Assembly: GCA_016793355.1 (NCBI GenBank) | Contig: JAEUMG010000347.1 | Span: 1 to 52,956, forward strand | Length of the DNA: 52,956 nucleotides | Direction: 5' to 3' | Origin: Hyphomicrobiales bacterium | GTDB taxonomy: Bacteria > Pseudomonadota > Alphaproteobacteria > Rhizobiales > Aestuariivirgaceae | In this document: positions 1 to 8,401 of the stretch, in pieces | Layout of the letters: every line of letters begins with the position of its first letter | Position numbering within the stretch: the first letter of the stretch is position 1 | Translations under genes and position numbers: made by a program | Notes under the pieces: model-generated | What the model saw: the letters and a program-made list of their open reading frames with translations, nothing else | Databases searched by the model: none | Told to the model about the DNA's origin: nothing

Positions 1-37
1 CTGTAGCGCGCGCCATAGAGGATGGGTGTTGCGGTGC

Positions 38-697
38 TCACGCGGCGAGGAGGCTTTCGAAGAGCGGCCGGCAGTCGGTCGCGCCGTGCAAAGGTTCGAT
101 CATGTTTTCGGGGTGCGGCATCATGCCGATGACATTGCCCGTTTTGTTGACGATGCCGGCGATATCGTTGGTCGCGCCATTGGGGTTGCCCTCGACATAG
201 CGGAAGACGACGCGGCCTTCTCCCTCGAGGCTGCTGAGCGTTTCTTCGTCACAGACGTAATTGCCTTCGCCATGGGCGATGGGGCAGCGCACGACATCGC
301 CCTGGTTCAGTCGGTTGGTGAAGAAGGTGCGGGTGTTCTCGACACGGAGCTTCACCTGCCGGCAGACGAATCTGAGCCCGGCATTGCGGATGAGGGCGCC
401 GGGGAGGAGGCCCGCTTCGGTGAGAATCTGGAAACCGTTGCAGACGCCGAGGATCTTGAGGCCCCTGGCGGCCTTGGCGCGGACATCATTCATGATCGGC
501 GAGCGTGCGGCGATCGCTCCGCAGCGCAGATAGTCGCCATAGGAGAAGCCGCCGGGAACGACGACGAGGTCGACGGGCGGCAATTCGGTTTCGGCGTGCC
601 AGACGGCAACGGGCTTTGTTCCCGTGGTCGCTTCAAGCGCCTGCATCATGTCGGTTTCGCGGTTGATGCCGGGGAAGACGATGACGGCGGATATCAT
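38..697 (-). CDS. purQ: Phosphoribosylformylglycinamidine synthase subunit PurQ
   Basis: Glutaminase subunit of FGAM synthase (fourth step of de novo IMP synthesis); it makes ammonia from glutamine for PurL, with PurS bridging the two. The 219-residue protein is the normal length. It opens with the family signature [12 protein letters not shown], has the nucleophile Cys86 in the elbow LGVCNGFQ, and the His195/Glu197 pair in PHPENMIE near the C-terminus, so the glutaminase triad is intact. The reading frame extends upstream to 799, but homology begins at the ATG at 697. It is the last visible gene of a minus-strand purC-purS-ORF-purQ group; purL is not in the window and may lie beyond base 1. 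Confidence 0.96.
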   Translation of the reverse strand: MISAVIVFPGINRETDMMQALEATTGTKPVAVWHAETELPPVDLVVVPGGFSYGDYLRCGAIAARSPIMNDVRAKAARGLKILGVCNGFQILTEAGLLPGALIRNAGLRFVCRQVKLRVENTRTFFTNRLNQGDVVRCPIAHGEGNYVCDEETLSSLEGEGRVVFRYVEGNPNGATNDIAGIVNKTGNVIGMMPHPENMIEPLHGATDCRPLFESLLAA

Positions 698-742
698 GGG
701 AGGTCGCGTCCAGACATTTTGCAAGAGCCTTCGTGAGCTCCT

Positions 743-801
743 CCATGGCAGGCCTTGAGCCTGCCATCCAGACTGGATGGGCGGGTCAAGCCCGCCCATG
801 G
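743..801. repeat. Double-hairpin palindromic intergenic element
   Basis: Two near-identical stem-loops lie back to back upstream of purQ. Stem 1 pairs 745-753 with 759-767 (loop CTTGA). Stem 2 pairs 777-785 with 791-799 (loop TCAAG, the complement of the first loop). Short TCCA/TGGA arms at the edges and centre let the two stems also pair with each other. This compact mosaic architecture resembles the small palindromic repeats scattered between genes in Hyphomicrobiales; in the transcript it could stabilise or attenuate purQ mRNA. Confidence 0.6.
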
Positions 802-815
802 AGATGAGGAGCAGG

Positions 816-1028
816 TCATTCTAATGATTGATCCACCAGGCCAACGCGACGCTCGACCCGTTCCAGCCGGTCGTCAATACGATCGAGACGCCGGTTGACG
901 CCTGCAAGGCCTTCTTCGACCGCGGTGACGCGAATCTTCACGTCGCGCACATCCGCCCTGAGCTGCGCAAGATCGTGCTGAATTTGCTTCAGCACTTCGA
1001 AGATCAACTCGTTGTTGACTTCCGCCAT
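816..1028 (-). CDS. Small coiled-coil protein between purS and purQ
   Basis: 70-residue ORF of unknown function lying 7 nt after purS and before purQ on the same strand. The whole protein looks like one amphipathic alpha helix with heptad-like spacing of V, L and I (for example [20 protein letters not shown] followed by [13 protein letters not shown]), rich in Arg, Asp and Glu, with no Cys, signal peptide or membrane segment. Such short coiled-coil ORFs are known in alphaproteobacterial pur loci but I know of no assigned role. It may be a structural partner in the purine enzymes or an unrelated passenger. The ATG at 1028 is the only sensible start. Confidence 0.7.
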   Translation of the reverse strand: MAEVNNELIFEVLKQIQHDLAQLRADVRDVKIRVTAVEEGLAGVNRRLDRIDDRLERVERRVGLVDQSLE

Positions 1029-1035
1029 CGCGTTC

Positions 1036-1275
1036 CTAAGCCAACTCGATCTCGTAATTCTCGATGACGGTGTTGGCGATGAGCTTGTCGCACATCGCCT
1101 TCACCGTCGTCATCGCCTTCGATTTGTCAGTCTCGGCGAGATCTACCTCAAAATACTTGCCCTGCCGCACGCCTTCGACGCCGGCAAAGCCCATGGAGCC
1201 AAGCGCGCCCTGGATCGCCTTACCTTGCGGGTCGAGCACGCCCTTCTTGAGCGTGACCTTGATACGCGCCTTCAT
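1036..1275 (-). CDS. purS: Phosphoribosylformylglycinamidine synthase subunit PurS
   Basis: Small structural subunit of the three-part PurLQS FGAM synthase, which helps channel ammonia from PurQ to PurL. At 79 residues it has the usual length and the usual layout: an N-terminal beta strand ARIKVTLKKGVLDPQGKA, then the helix/strand core with the conserved GxxGVEGVRQGKYFEVDLAE segment. It follows purC by 2 nt and has the same strand and spacing as a translationally linked operon gene. Confidence 0.95.
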   Translation of the reverse strand: MKARIKVTLKKGVLDPQGKAIQGALGSMGFAGVEGVRQGKYFEVDLAETDKSKAMTTVKAMCDKLIANTVIENYEIELA

Positions 1276-1277
1276 GC

Positions 1278-2051
1278 TCAGTCCGTCTTGACCAGCTTGG
1301 GGCGCGAGCGTTCGGGCTGTTCGACTTCAATGATGAGCCCCAGGCGCCGCGCGACCTCCTGATAGGCCTCCATGAGGCCGCCCATGTCGCGCCGGAAGCG
1401 ATCCTTGTCGAGTTTGTCCTGGGTCTTGATGTCCCACAAGCGGCAGCAGTCGGGGCTGATCTCGTCTGCGAGCACGATTCGCACCATGTCATTCTCGTAA
1501 AGGCGGCCGAATTCGACCTTGAAGTCCACGAGCTTGATGCCGATGCCGAGGAAGAGCCCCGACAGGAAGTCGTTGATGCGAATCGCCATGTGCATGATGT
1601 CGTCGATCTCCTGGGGGCTTGCCCAGTTGAACGCCGTGATGTGCTCCTCGGAGACCATGGGATCGCCGAGCTGGTCGTTCTTGTAATAGAATTCGATGAT
1701 CGAGCGGGGCAGGGCCGAGCCTTCCTCAAGCCCCAGGCGCTTCGACAGCGAGCCCGCCGCGACATTGCGCACGACGACTTCGAGCGGGATGATCTCGACC
1801 TCGCGCACCAGTTGCTCGCGCATGTTGAGACGCTTGAGGAAATGCGTCGGCATGCCGAGTTCGTTGAGCCGCGTGAAAATGAGCTCCGAGATACGGTTGT
1901 TCAGGACGCCCTTGCCGTCGATGACGGCTTTCTTCTGGGCATTGAAGGCGGTCGCGTCGTCCTTGTAGTGGACGATGATGGTGCCGGGCTCCGGACCCTC
2001 ATAGAGGATCTTGGCCTTGCCTTCATAGATGCGCGTCCGCTTGGTGTTCAT
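1278..2051 (-). CDS. purC: Phosphoribosylaminoimidazole-succinocarboxamide synthase PurC
   Basis: SAICAR synthetase: ATP-dependent joining of CAIR and aspartate in purine synthesis. The 257-residue protein starts with the nucleotide-binding element [18 protein letters not shown], followed by [11 protein letters not shown], and contains the substrate-binding segment [17 protein letters not shown] and the catalytic-region [11 protein letters not shown] take the ATG at 2051 (GAGGA eight nt upstream) because relatives begin with MN..RRIYEGKA. An in-frame ATG at 2066, with its own AAGGA, would add five residues. It heads the minus-strand purine group and probably carries the operon promoter between 2052 and 2274, although I see no convincing -35/-10 pair there. 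Confidence 0.95.
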   Translation of the reverse strand: MNTKRTRIYEGKAKILYEGPEPGTIIVHYKDDATAFNAQKKAVIDGKGVLNNRISELIFTRLNELGMPTHFLKRLNMREQLVREVEIIPLEVVVRNVAAGSLSKRLGLEEGSALPRSIIEFYYKNDQLGDPMVSEEHITAFNWASPQEIDDIMHMAIRINDFLSGLFLGIGIKLVDFKVEFGRLYENDMVRIVLADEISPDCCRLWDIKTQDKLDKDRFRRDMGGLMEAYQEVARRLGLIIEVEQPERSRPKLVKTD

Positions 2052-2274
2052 CTTGACTATCCTCATCAGGCAATCCTTTTGGGCCTTGGCAGCCTACATG
2101 CTGCAAGACCTGAGTCTTACGCAACTTGTTCCGAAAATATGACGCCAGTTCAATATGGCCATTGGCGCCTTTTTACAGGAGGGGTGTGCGCTGCACAATC
2201 CCGGAGGTCCAGGTTGATTTGGGGCGCCGCGATGGCTATCTGTCGGCCAGGAAATGGCCAACGGGAGAGCCCTG

Positions 2275-2601
2275 ATGACGACATTCGACAAGCGGGAAGA
2301 GGGTTTCGAGCGGAAATTCGCTCTCGACGAGGAGCTGCGATTCCGGGCCGAGGCGCGCCGCAACAAGCTCCTCGGGCTCTGGGCGGCCGAAAAGCTGGGC
2401 CTGACCGGCGCGGACGCTGAAGCTTACGCCAAGGAGGTGGTGCAGGCCGATTTCGCCGAGGCGGGCGATGAGGATGTTTTCCGGAAGATCAGGGGCGATT
2501 TCGACGCCAAGAAGGTGGCACAGACCGATCACCAGATCCGCCGCACAATGGAGGAACTGCGAGCGCTCGCGCTCGAGCAGCTCCGCGGCGAGGCTCGTTG
2601 A
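2275..2601 (+). CDS. F1-ATPase inhibitor zeta subunit (DUF1476)
   Basis: Alphaproteobacterial zeta subunit, a small protein that binds the F1 part of ATP synthase and blocks ATP hydrolysis. The 108-residue sequence begins TTFDKREEGFERKFALDEEL, the N-terminal inhibitory region of the family, and continues with RFRAEARRNKLLGLWAAEKLGL and the terminal helix DHQIRRTMEELRALALEQL. The ATG at 2275 has GGGAG seven nt upstream; an earlier ATG at 2254 lies outside the conserved region. It is divergent from purC, a neighbourhood common in Hyphomicrobiales. Confidence 0.9.
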   Translation: MTTFDKREEGFERKFALDEELRFRAEARRNKLLGLWAAEKLGLTGADAEAYAKEVVQADFAEAGDEDVFRKIRGDFDAKKVAQTDHQIRRTMEELRALALEQLRGEAR

Positions 2602-2604
2602 CGG

Positions 2605-3372
2605 GTGCGCTTCGATCTGAGAGCCAGGCTCAAGCAGGATAAGCCATTCTATTTCATCTGGGCGACGATGCCCGGAGCGATTCTGGCGGGACAACTGGCG
2701 CGCCTTCCGTATGAGGGCGTGTGCATCGACATGCAGCACGGGCTATCCGGCTTCGGCGATGTGGTAACCATGGTTCCCGAGATCATTGCGGCGGGAAAGC
2801 CGGCAATGATCCGCGTCTTGTGGAATGAGCCGGGGCTGATCGGCCAGGCGCTCGATGTGGGCGCGGCGGCGATCATCGTGCCGATGATCAATTCGGCGAA
2901 GGAGGCCGCAGCGCTCGTCAAGGCGGCCAAATACCCGCCGATGGGCATGCGTAGCTGGGGCGGCTATGCCGCCGTCCAGGCGGCCGGCGTGGTGCCCGCG
3001 GCGTATCTCGCCGAGGCCAACGCGGGAACCTTGACCTTCGCAATGGTCGAGACCCAGGAAGCGCTCGACAATGTCGATGCAATCGCGGCGACCCCGGGCC
3101 TGGACGGCTTGTTCATCGGGCCTAACGATCTCGGGATATCGCTCGGTCATGGACTCAATGCCGATCTCACAATTCCGAATCTCGATGCGGCGGTTCGTAA
3201 GATCGGCGCGGCGGCTGCGAAGAACGGACTGATCGGCGGCGCCTTCGGCGGCAATCCGACTAATTGCAGATATTTCGCCGAGCGCGGGTTCCGCTACATT
3301 GTCGGTGTGACGGAGGTCGGCCTGCTCGCGGCCGGCGCCAAGAGCCTGATCGCCGCAACAGAACAGATTTGA
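2605..3372 (+). CDS. HpcH/HpaI aldolase family protein
   Basis: Class II pyruvate aldolase of the HpcH/HpaI (2-dehydro-3-deoxyglucarate aldolase-like) family, expected to split 2-keto-3-deoxy or 4-hydroxy-2-oxo acids to pyruvate plus an aldehyde. The 255-residue TIM-barrel protein carries the family blocks GVCIDMQHG (residues ~40-48), the conserved Arg in GMRSWGGYAA, VETQEALDNVDAI with the metal-ligand Glu, and LFIGPNDLGISLG with the metal-ligand Asp. Translation starts at the GTG at 2605, only 3 nt after the zeta-subunit stop, so the two are probably co-translated. The true substrate cannot be read from sequence; the next gene, an NAPRT-like protein, does not suggest one. Confidence 0.85.
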   Translation: MRFDLRARLKQDKPFYFIWATMPGAILAGQLARLPYEGVCIDMQHGLSGFGDVVTMVPEIIAAGKPAMIRVLWNEPGLIGQALDVGAAAIIVPMINSAKEAAALVKAAKYPPMGMRSWGGYAAVQAAGVVPAAYLAEANAGTLTFAMVETQEALDNVDAIAATPGLDGLFIGPNDLGISLGHGLNADLTIPNLDAAVRKIGAAAAKNGLIGGAFGGNPTNCRYFAERGFRYIVGVTEVGLLAAGAKSLIAATEQI

Positions 3373-3421
3373 CCCCGGGCTCGGGGCAGTGGACATTGCG
3401 GCCGGCACAAGGAAGGCGTCC

Positions 3422-4660
3422 ATGGATCAGCATACACCGATCGCGGAGCGGCGGGAGGCGGTTCTCGACAAGATCGTCGAGATGTGTCTCGCCGCCGGGC
3501 CAATCTCGATCCAGACGGACAAGTACTTCACCAATACCGCAAAGATCGTCAAGGAGCATGGCGATGTCGAGGTGACATTCGCGCTCTTCATGAGGCGGCG
3601 CGTGGTGGCGGCCTTCGAACCGGCCATCCGCATCGTCGAGCGCCTCGCACCCGGCAGCCGCATCAAGCGATTCTTCAACGAGGGCGACCTCGTGCCTTCG
3701 GAAGTCAAGATGATGGAAATCACCGGCTCGATGGCGAAGCTCTCGGAGATCGAGACGCTGGTCCTTCAAAAGACGGGCTTTCCATGCGTTTCGGCAAACA
3801 ACGCCTATGAAATGTGCCGCGCCATCCCGACGGCGGGTTTCATGGATATGCATGCCCGCCATGGCAGCGGCGCGGAAATGAATGTGCTCGCCTCCTACGG
3901 CGCCTCTGTCGGGAGCGAAGCAGCCAGGCGCGCCGATGCTAAAGTCAAGGGTTTTATCGGTTCCTCGCAGGATCTCACGGCACCGCTCTTCGGCGCTCCG
4001 GAAGGTCTCGGCACCATGCCGCATGCACTCGTCGGCTATACCGGCGGCGACGTGCTCGAAGCTCTGAAGCTTTTCGCCAGGACACTCCCCAATGCGCGGA
4101 CGCTGGTGGCGCTCGTCGATTACATCGGCGAGGAGGTTTCCGACTCGCTTAAGTGTGCGCGCTGGTTCTACGAGGAGGCGCGCCTGCAGAATGCAGGCAA
4201 GACTTTCGGCGTTCGCCTCGACATTCATGGAGGCCGGTTCGCGCAAGGTCTCGACTACGAGAAATCGGTCGACGTGGTCGGCCAGTGGCTCGGCGTTTCC
4301 GGGGAATACAATATCGTGGAGCAGGTCCTCGGTCAGCGGGCCTTCCAGCTTGATCCGAATAACATCCTGGTCGACAAGGTGCGCCGCATCCTGTTCGGTA
4401 CGGGCGTATCGGTCGCCTCGATCATCCATGTTCGCCTCGCGCTCGACGCGGCGGGCTACAAGGATGCCCAGATCGTCGCCTCCTCGGGCTTCGATCCGCA
4501 AAAGTGCCAGGTGATGGGGGCAGCCAAGGCACCAATCGACGTCGTCGGGACCGGCAGTTTCTTACCGGCAACACTTACCGAAACCTATGCAACCGCCGAC
4601 ATCATTGCCTATGGCGGGACCAAAAGAGTTAAGATCGGGCGCGAATTTCTATTCGACTGA
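3422..4660 (+). CDS. Nicotinate phosphoribosyltransferase-like protein
   Basis: Member of the nicotinate/quinolinate phosphoribosyltransferase superfamily, which condenses nicotinate with PRPP in NAD salvage. The 412-residue protein has an N-terminal segment PISIQTDKYFTNTAKIVKEH, a central HARHGSGAEMNVLASYGA block, the hallmark GTMPHALVGYTGGD, the barrel strand VRLDIHGGRFAQGLD, and C-terminal glycine-rich IVASSGFDP and DVVGTGSFLP elements typical of the phosphate-binding end of the barrel. The ATG at 3422 is used; an in-frame upstream start at 3389 would overlap little known homology. The superfamily call is firm, but the substrate could also be a related pyridine base. Confidence 0.85.
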   Translation: MDQHTPIAERREAVLDKIVEMCLAAGPISIQTDKYFTNTAKIVKEHGDVEVTFALFMRRRVVAAFEPAIRIVERLAPGSRIKRFFNEGDLVPSEVKMMEITGSMAKLSEIETLVLQKTGFPCVSANNAYEMCRAIPTAGFMDMHARHGSGAEMNVLASYGASVGSEAARRADAKVKGFIGSSQDLTAPLFGAPEGLGTMPHALVGYTGGDVLEALKLFARTLPNARTLVALVDYIGEEVSDSLKCARWFYEEARLQNAGKTFGVRLDIHGGRFAQGLDYEKSVDVVGQWLGVSGEYNIVEQVLGQRAFQLDPNNILVDKVRRILFGTGVSVASIIHVRLALDAAGYKDAQIVASSGFDPQKCQVMGAAKAPIDVVGTGSFLPATLTETYATADIIAYGGTKRVKIGREFLFD

Positions 4661-4768
4661 CTTAGAGATTTTTCACCGCTGCAAGCAATATAGTCCGCCA
4701 ATCCCTTGCGCCCGGCGTGAAGATTTGTGATGGTGCAACCCGCCTTTGAGGCAATGAGGCTGGGGAAA

Positions 4769-5218
4769 ATGACCATGTACAGCGTATCTTTGAAGCGGCT
4801 GGCCGGTTTTGCGGCAGGCATCCTGATTTGCGGTGCGGTTTGGACATCTGCGGCTCAAGCCAATGTTTCCGTCCGCATCGATATTTCCAACCAGACGATG
4901 ACCGTCGACGTCGATGGCGATCGCTATGCGACGTGGAAGGTTTCAACAGCACGCTCGGGCTATTACACGCCGCGCGGGCAGTTCAAGCCGTATGTGCTCA
5001 AGAAGATGCACTATTCGCGCAAGTACGACAATTCGCCGATGCCGCACTCGATCTTCTTCCGCGGCGGCTATGCGATCCACGGGACGAACTACTTGAAATC
5101 CCTCGGGCGGCCGGCATCGCATGGTTGCGTCAGGCTCGCGCCCGGAAATGCCGCGGCACTTTACGAGCTCGTCAAGCAGTACGGTATGAAGTCGACGAAG
5201 ATCACGATCACCAACTGA
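4769..5218 (+). CDS. Periplasmic L,D-transpeptidase (YkuD domain)
   Basis: Secreted peptidoglycan-modifying enzyme that forms 3-3 cross-links or attaches proteins through a Cys nucleophile. The 149-residue protein has a signal peptide (SLKRLAGFAAGILICGAVW followed by an Ala-rich cleavage region near residue 30) and then one YkuD domain: MTVDVDGDRYATWKVSTARSG, the HGTNYLKSLG His, and the active-site motif SHGCVRL with Cys120. The ATG at 4769 has a purine-rich stretch (GAGGCTGGGGA) just upstream; the in-frame ATG at 4727 would disrupt the signal peptide. It is convergent with purB, their stops being 6 nt apart. Confidence 0.9.
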   Translation: MTMYSVSLKRLAGFAAGILICGAVWTSAAQANVSVRIDISNQTMTVDVDGDRYATWKVSTARSGYYTPRGQFKPYVLKKMHYSRKYDNSPMPHSIFFRGGYAIHGTNYLKSLGRPASHGCVRLAPGNAAALYELVKQYGMKSTKITITN

Positions 5219-5224
5219 CCGTGC

Positions 5225-6529
5225 TCACTCGCCGAAGACGCGTTTGAAGATCGTATCCACGTGTTTCACGTGGTAGCCGATGTCGAACAGGCCCGCCAAA
5301 TCCGAATCGGACAGGCGGGCCTTTACTTCCGGATCAGCTTTCAGAAGACTGAGAAAATCGCCCTCGCCACGCCACACCGGCATGGCGTTGCGCTGGACCG
5401 CGGCATAGGCCTGTTCGCGGCTCATGCCTTTCTGGGTGAGCGCCAGCAAGACGCGCTGCGAGTGGATGAGGCCGCCGAGCCGGTCGAGGTTGCGGCGCAT
5501 ATTCTCGGGGTACACCACGAGCTTGTCGATCACGTCCGCCAGGCGGACAAGGGCAAAATCCAGGTGGATCGTCGCGTCGGGTGCGATGCCACGCTCGACC
5601 GAGGAATGCGAAATGTCGCGCTCGTGCCAGAGTGCCACATTTTCGAGGGCAGGGATGACGGCAGAGCGCACGAGGCGGGCAAGGCCGGTCAGATTTTCGG
5701 TAAGAACCGGATTGCGCTTGTGCGGCATGGCGGAGGAGCCCTTCTGGCCGGGCGAGAAATACTCTTCCGCCTCAAGCACCTCGGTGCGCTGCAGGTGGCG
5801 GATCTCCGTAGCGAAACGTTCAATTGACGAGGCGATCACGGCCAGTGTCGCGAAGAACATGGCGTGACGGTCGCGCGGGATGATCTGCGTCGATACAGGC
5901 TCGGGTCTTAGGCCCAGAGCGCGCGCGACATGCGCCTCGATCGCCGGATCGATATTGGCGAATGTCCCGACGGCCCCGGAAATCGCGCAGACGGCCACCT
6001 CTTCGCGGGCATGAACGAGACGCTGACGAGCGCGGGTAAATTCGGCATAGGCATAGGCAAGCTTGACGCCGAAGGTGGTCGGCTCGGCATGGATGCCATG
6101 GCTGCGGCCGATGGTGACGGTATCGCGATGCTCGAAGGCCCGCCGCTTCAGGGCCGCGAGCACGAGATCGAGATCGGCGAGGAGGATGTCGCTGGCGCGG
6201 GCAAGCTGGACGCTGAAACACGTATCCAGCACGTCGGACGAAGTCATTCCCTGGTGGACGAACCGGGCCTCGGGGCCGACGATCTCGGCAAGATGGGTGA
6301 GGAAGGCGATGACATCATGCCTGGTCTCGCGTTCGATCTCATCGATGCGCTGGGCGTCGAAAGCGGCTTGTCGGCCCCGGGCCCAGATCGCCGCAGCCGC
6401 ATCGCGCGGGATGATGCCAAGCTCGGCCATGGCATCGGCGGCATGTGCCTCGATCTCGAACCAGATACGATATCGCGTCTCAGGGCTCCAGATCTGCGCC
6501 ATCGCATCGCGGGAATAACGCGGGATCAC
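5225..6529 (-). CDS. purB: Adenylosuccinate lyase PurB
   Basis: Fumarase/aspartase-superfamily lyase acting twice in purine synthesis, on SAICAR and on adenylosuccinate, releasing fumarate. The 434-residue protein shows the N-terminal SPETRYRIWFEIEAHAADA segment, THLAEIVGPEARFVHQGMTSSDVLDT, the catalytic His region TIGRSHGIHAEPTTFG, and the flexible signature loop GQKGSSAMPHKRNPVLTEN with the active-site serine. The start is a GTG at 6529 with GAGGG seven nt upstream, which overlaps the end of the preceding Lrp-like gene, so the pair is likely one transcript. It is separated from the purC-Q group by about 3 kb of opposite-strand genes. Confidence 0.97.
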   Translation of the reverse strand: MIPRYSRDAMAQIWSPETRYRIWFEIEAHAADAMAELGIIPRDAAAAIWARGRQAAFDAQRIDEIERETRHDVIAFLTHLAEIVGPEARFVHQGMTSSDVLDTCFSVQLARASDILLADLDLVLAALKRRAFEHRDTVTIGRSHGIHAEPTTFGVKLAYAYAEFTRARQRLVHAREEVAVCAISGAVGTFANIDPAIEAHVARALGLRPEPVSTQIIPRDRHAMFFATLAVIASSIERFATEIRHLQRTEVLEAEEYFSPGQKGSSAMPHKRNPVLTENLTGLARLVRSAVIPALENVALWHERDISHSSVERGIAPDATIHLDFALVRLADVIDKLVVYPENMRRNLDRLGGLIHSQRVLLALTQKGMSREQAYAAVQRNAMPVWRGEGDFLSLLKADPEVKARLSDSDLAGLFDIGYHVKHVDTIFKRVFGE

Positions 6530-6538
6530 CGTTGGCCC

Positions 6539-6775
6539 TCAGAAAGCGCGAAAGGTAATGATGGTGTAGGTATCCTTGATGCCGGGAATGGCGTGCACTT
6601 TCTCATTGATGAAGCGGCCAATGTCGTCGTCGCGGTCGAGGTAGATCTTGACCAGGAGATCATAGTCGCCGGCGGTTGAGTAGACTTCGGAGGCAAGCTC
6701 GGCATCGACGATCGCGGTTGCGACGTCATAGGCTTTGCCGAGCTCGCATTTGATCTGAACGAAAAAGGCCTTCAC
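6539..6775 (-). CDS. Stand-alone Lrp/AsnC ligand-binding (RAM) domain protein
   Basis: A 78-residue protein corresponding only to the effector-binding, oligomerising half of an Lrp/AsnC regulator, without a helix-turn-helix. The sequence runs VKAFFVQIKCELGKAYDVAT, ASEVYSTAGDYDLLVKIY and GRFINEKVHAIPGIKDTYTI, the alpha-beta sandwich of the family with the conserved GDYD turn. I start at the GTG at 6775 because the 29 codons upstream do not match the family; GGGA lies about nine nt ahead. Such domains oligomerise and bind amino acids and may modulate full-length Lrp proteins. It lies 9 nt before purB. Confidence 0.85.
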   Translation of the reverse strand: MKAFFVQIKCELGKAYDVATAIVDAELASEVYSTAGDYDLLVKIYLDRDDDIGRFINEKVHAIPGIKDTYTIITFRAF

Positions 6776-6867
6776 CGAAAGATTCCCGCTGGATGCGGGC
6801 CATGCTTCCCAAGGATCGAAGCCCGGGTCAAGTCCAATCAAGCGACCTGCCGCTGCCTCCACAACGA

Positions 6868-6898
6868 CGAAGGCCCGGAGCGGGGCTCCGGGCCTTCG
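6868..6898 (-). terminator. Intrinsic terminator-like hairpin after the TadG-like gene
   Basis: A perfect 14-bp GC-rich stem (6868-6881 with 6885-6898) with a 3-nt loop sits 17 nt beyond the stop of the minus-strand VWA gene. The minus-strand tail (TCGTTGT) is only weakly U-rich, so it may act as an mRNA-stabilising hairpin as well as a terminator. Confidence 0.6.
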
Positions 6899-6915
6899 AA
6901 GCGATTCTGAAGCCG

Positions 6916-8232
6916 CTACTCGGAAAGGTACATGACCTTGGCGAGTTGGTTTTTGATGACGCCGAAGGCGGCGGCCAGTTCCTGGTTGTTGTCGGTGTTG
7001 AAGTAGTATTCAGGGCCGCTGGCACAATCCTCAAGGCGCTTTTCGGAGGCGGCGTCGGCGATGTCGTTGAGGTCGAAGGAGACAGTAACGACGCGGACGC
7101 CGGCATTCTTCATTGCCGTACACAGGGCCGCGGTATTGGCTTCGGCAGCCGCCACCGTCCACTTGCCGTTCGCCCCATAGCCCGGGCTGGTCTGGGCACC
7201 GTCGGTCAGCAGAATGACGGCCTTGAGCGTATCCTCCTGGCCCATGGCGACGCCCTGCGTGTAGGGCGCGTTCGGGGTCAAAAGGTGATAAGCGATTTCC
7301 ATGCCCAGCGCGATGTGCGTGTTGCCGATGGGGTACATCGTGTTGAGCTGCGCCTTCGTCGAGGCGTGATCCGTCGTTAGCGGCTTCACGTTGACGCTGT
7401 ACTTGCTGTAATTGGAGCAGGTCGCCGAAGTGGACTGGCCCCAGCGGGTCTTGTTATTGGTGCTATTGGTCGTGCTCGGCGTCGTGGCCTCACGGTTATA
7501 AGGATACTTCCGGTCCTCGATGCAGTAAGTCCCGTTGGATGAGCTGCTCTGTCCGTCGATATAGTATTTCGGCATTGTCACGCGCACGGACTCGGAGAAG
7601 GGGACGAGACCGAATTTGACGTCGTTGTTCACGCCTTTCTGCGTCAGGTCGTCGATCAGCTTAATCGCGGCCTCACGCATCGATATATACTTGCGAACAC
7701 CATCGACTTTGTCATACATCGACCACGAGAAGTCGACGACCATGGCAATCTCGCCCTTGTGAAAGTCCGAGAAGACCGGCAGCGACACCGTGGCGCTGGC
7801 GCCGATTTTGCCCGGTGCGTCCGACTGAACTTCGCTAGCGTCCGGGCCGCCGCCATTCATGTTCATGATGTTGCCAAAGGCGCTTTCAACAGTGCCGCTT
7901 GCACTGACCTTGATGAGATTTTGCGCCTTGTCGACCTTCACCTTCACATCGAGCGTTCCAGGCTTGAGTGCAGCCGGGAGGTTCTTGTCGATGTAGTTCT
8001 TGGCGGTCGCTTCGTATGTGGTGCCGCCCAGGGCGTAGGTGTTCGCTGCGGCCAGGGCGGCTGAATCAACCGCAGCCTGCATTTCCGTGCGCGCCTTCGA
8101 CATGTTGAGGTATTCGAGCGTCGCGCCGGCTGCGAGAAACATCGGAATTGCGGACAGCCCAAAGATCATCGACACATTGCCTGCCGAATCCTTCAGAAAA
8201 TTCCGCAGCGGATTTGAGGATTTCGTTTTCAT
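6916..8232 (-). CDS. TadG-like pilus-associated protein with von Willebrand A domain
   Basis: 438-residue envelope protein of the TadE/TadG type. It begins with a short cytoplasmic segment, then a pilin-like hydrophobic helix in SAGNVSMIFGLSAIPMFLAAGATLEYLNMSKAR, a typical TadE/G N-terminus followed by QAAVDSAALAAANT. After about 120 residues of variable sequence comes a von Willebrand A domain with a MIDAS-type AMVVDFSWSMYDK motif and, later, KAVILLTDGAQTSPGYG, ending near VVTVSFDLND. TadG-like proteins take part in tight-adherence pilus systems, but no other tad gene is visible here. The ATG at 8232 is chosen over longer in-frame extensions because it starts right before the membrane helix. 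Confidence 0.85.
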   Translation of the reverse strand: MKTKSSNPLRNFLKDSAGNVSMIFGLSAIPMFLAAGATLEYLNMSKARTEMQAAVDSAALAAANTYALGGTTYEATAKNYIDKNLPAALKPGTLDVKVKVDKAQNLIKVSASGTVESAFGNIMNMNGGGPDASEVQSDAPGKIGASATVSLPVFSDFHKGEIAMVVDFSWSMYDKVDGVRKYISMREAAIKLIDDLTQKGVNNDVKFGLVPFSESVRVTMPKYYIDGQSSSSNGTYCIEDRKYPYNREATTPSTTNSTNNKTRWGQSTSATCSNYSKYSVNVKPLTTDHASTKAQLNTMYPIGNTHIALGMEIAYHLLTPNAPYTQGVAMGQEDTLKAVILLTDGAQTSPGYGANGKWTVAAAEANTAALCTAMKNAGVRVVTVSFDLNDIADAASEKRLEDCASGPEYYFNTDNNQELAAAFGVIKNQLAKVMYLSE

Positions 8233-8401
8233 GACTGCAATTGCTCCGAGCTGTCGCGCCTCGTGCGTTGCAAAACCGTCCGCACACCGAGTGCGTATGG
8301 CATTGTGCCCTTGCGCAAGAGTAAACTGGTTGAGTAGAATTTTAGCGAACCTGCCTTCACTGAACACGGTCCATCATGCGGAGACGAAGAAGGTGCCGGG
8401 G

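Noticed and set aside
1..37. A possible start of another minus-strand gene (ATG at 15) at the left edge
   Set aside because: Only five codons are inside the window and there is no ribosome binding site; nothing can be said.
2140..2180. Hairpin CGCCA...TGGCG followed by CCTTTTTAC between purC and the zeta-subunit gene, as a plus-strand terminator
   Set aside because: No plus-strand gene ends upstream of it, the stem is short with a mismatch and the loop is long; probably chance.
3260..4501. A 413-codon minus-strand frame opposite the aldolase and NAPRT-like genes
   Set aside because: It spans two real plus-strand genes and has Arg/His/Asp-rich shadow composition without any domain.
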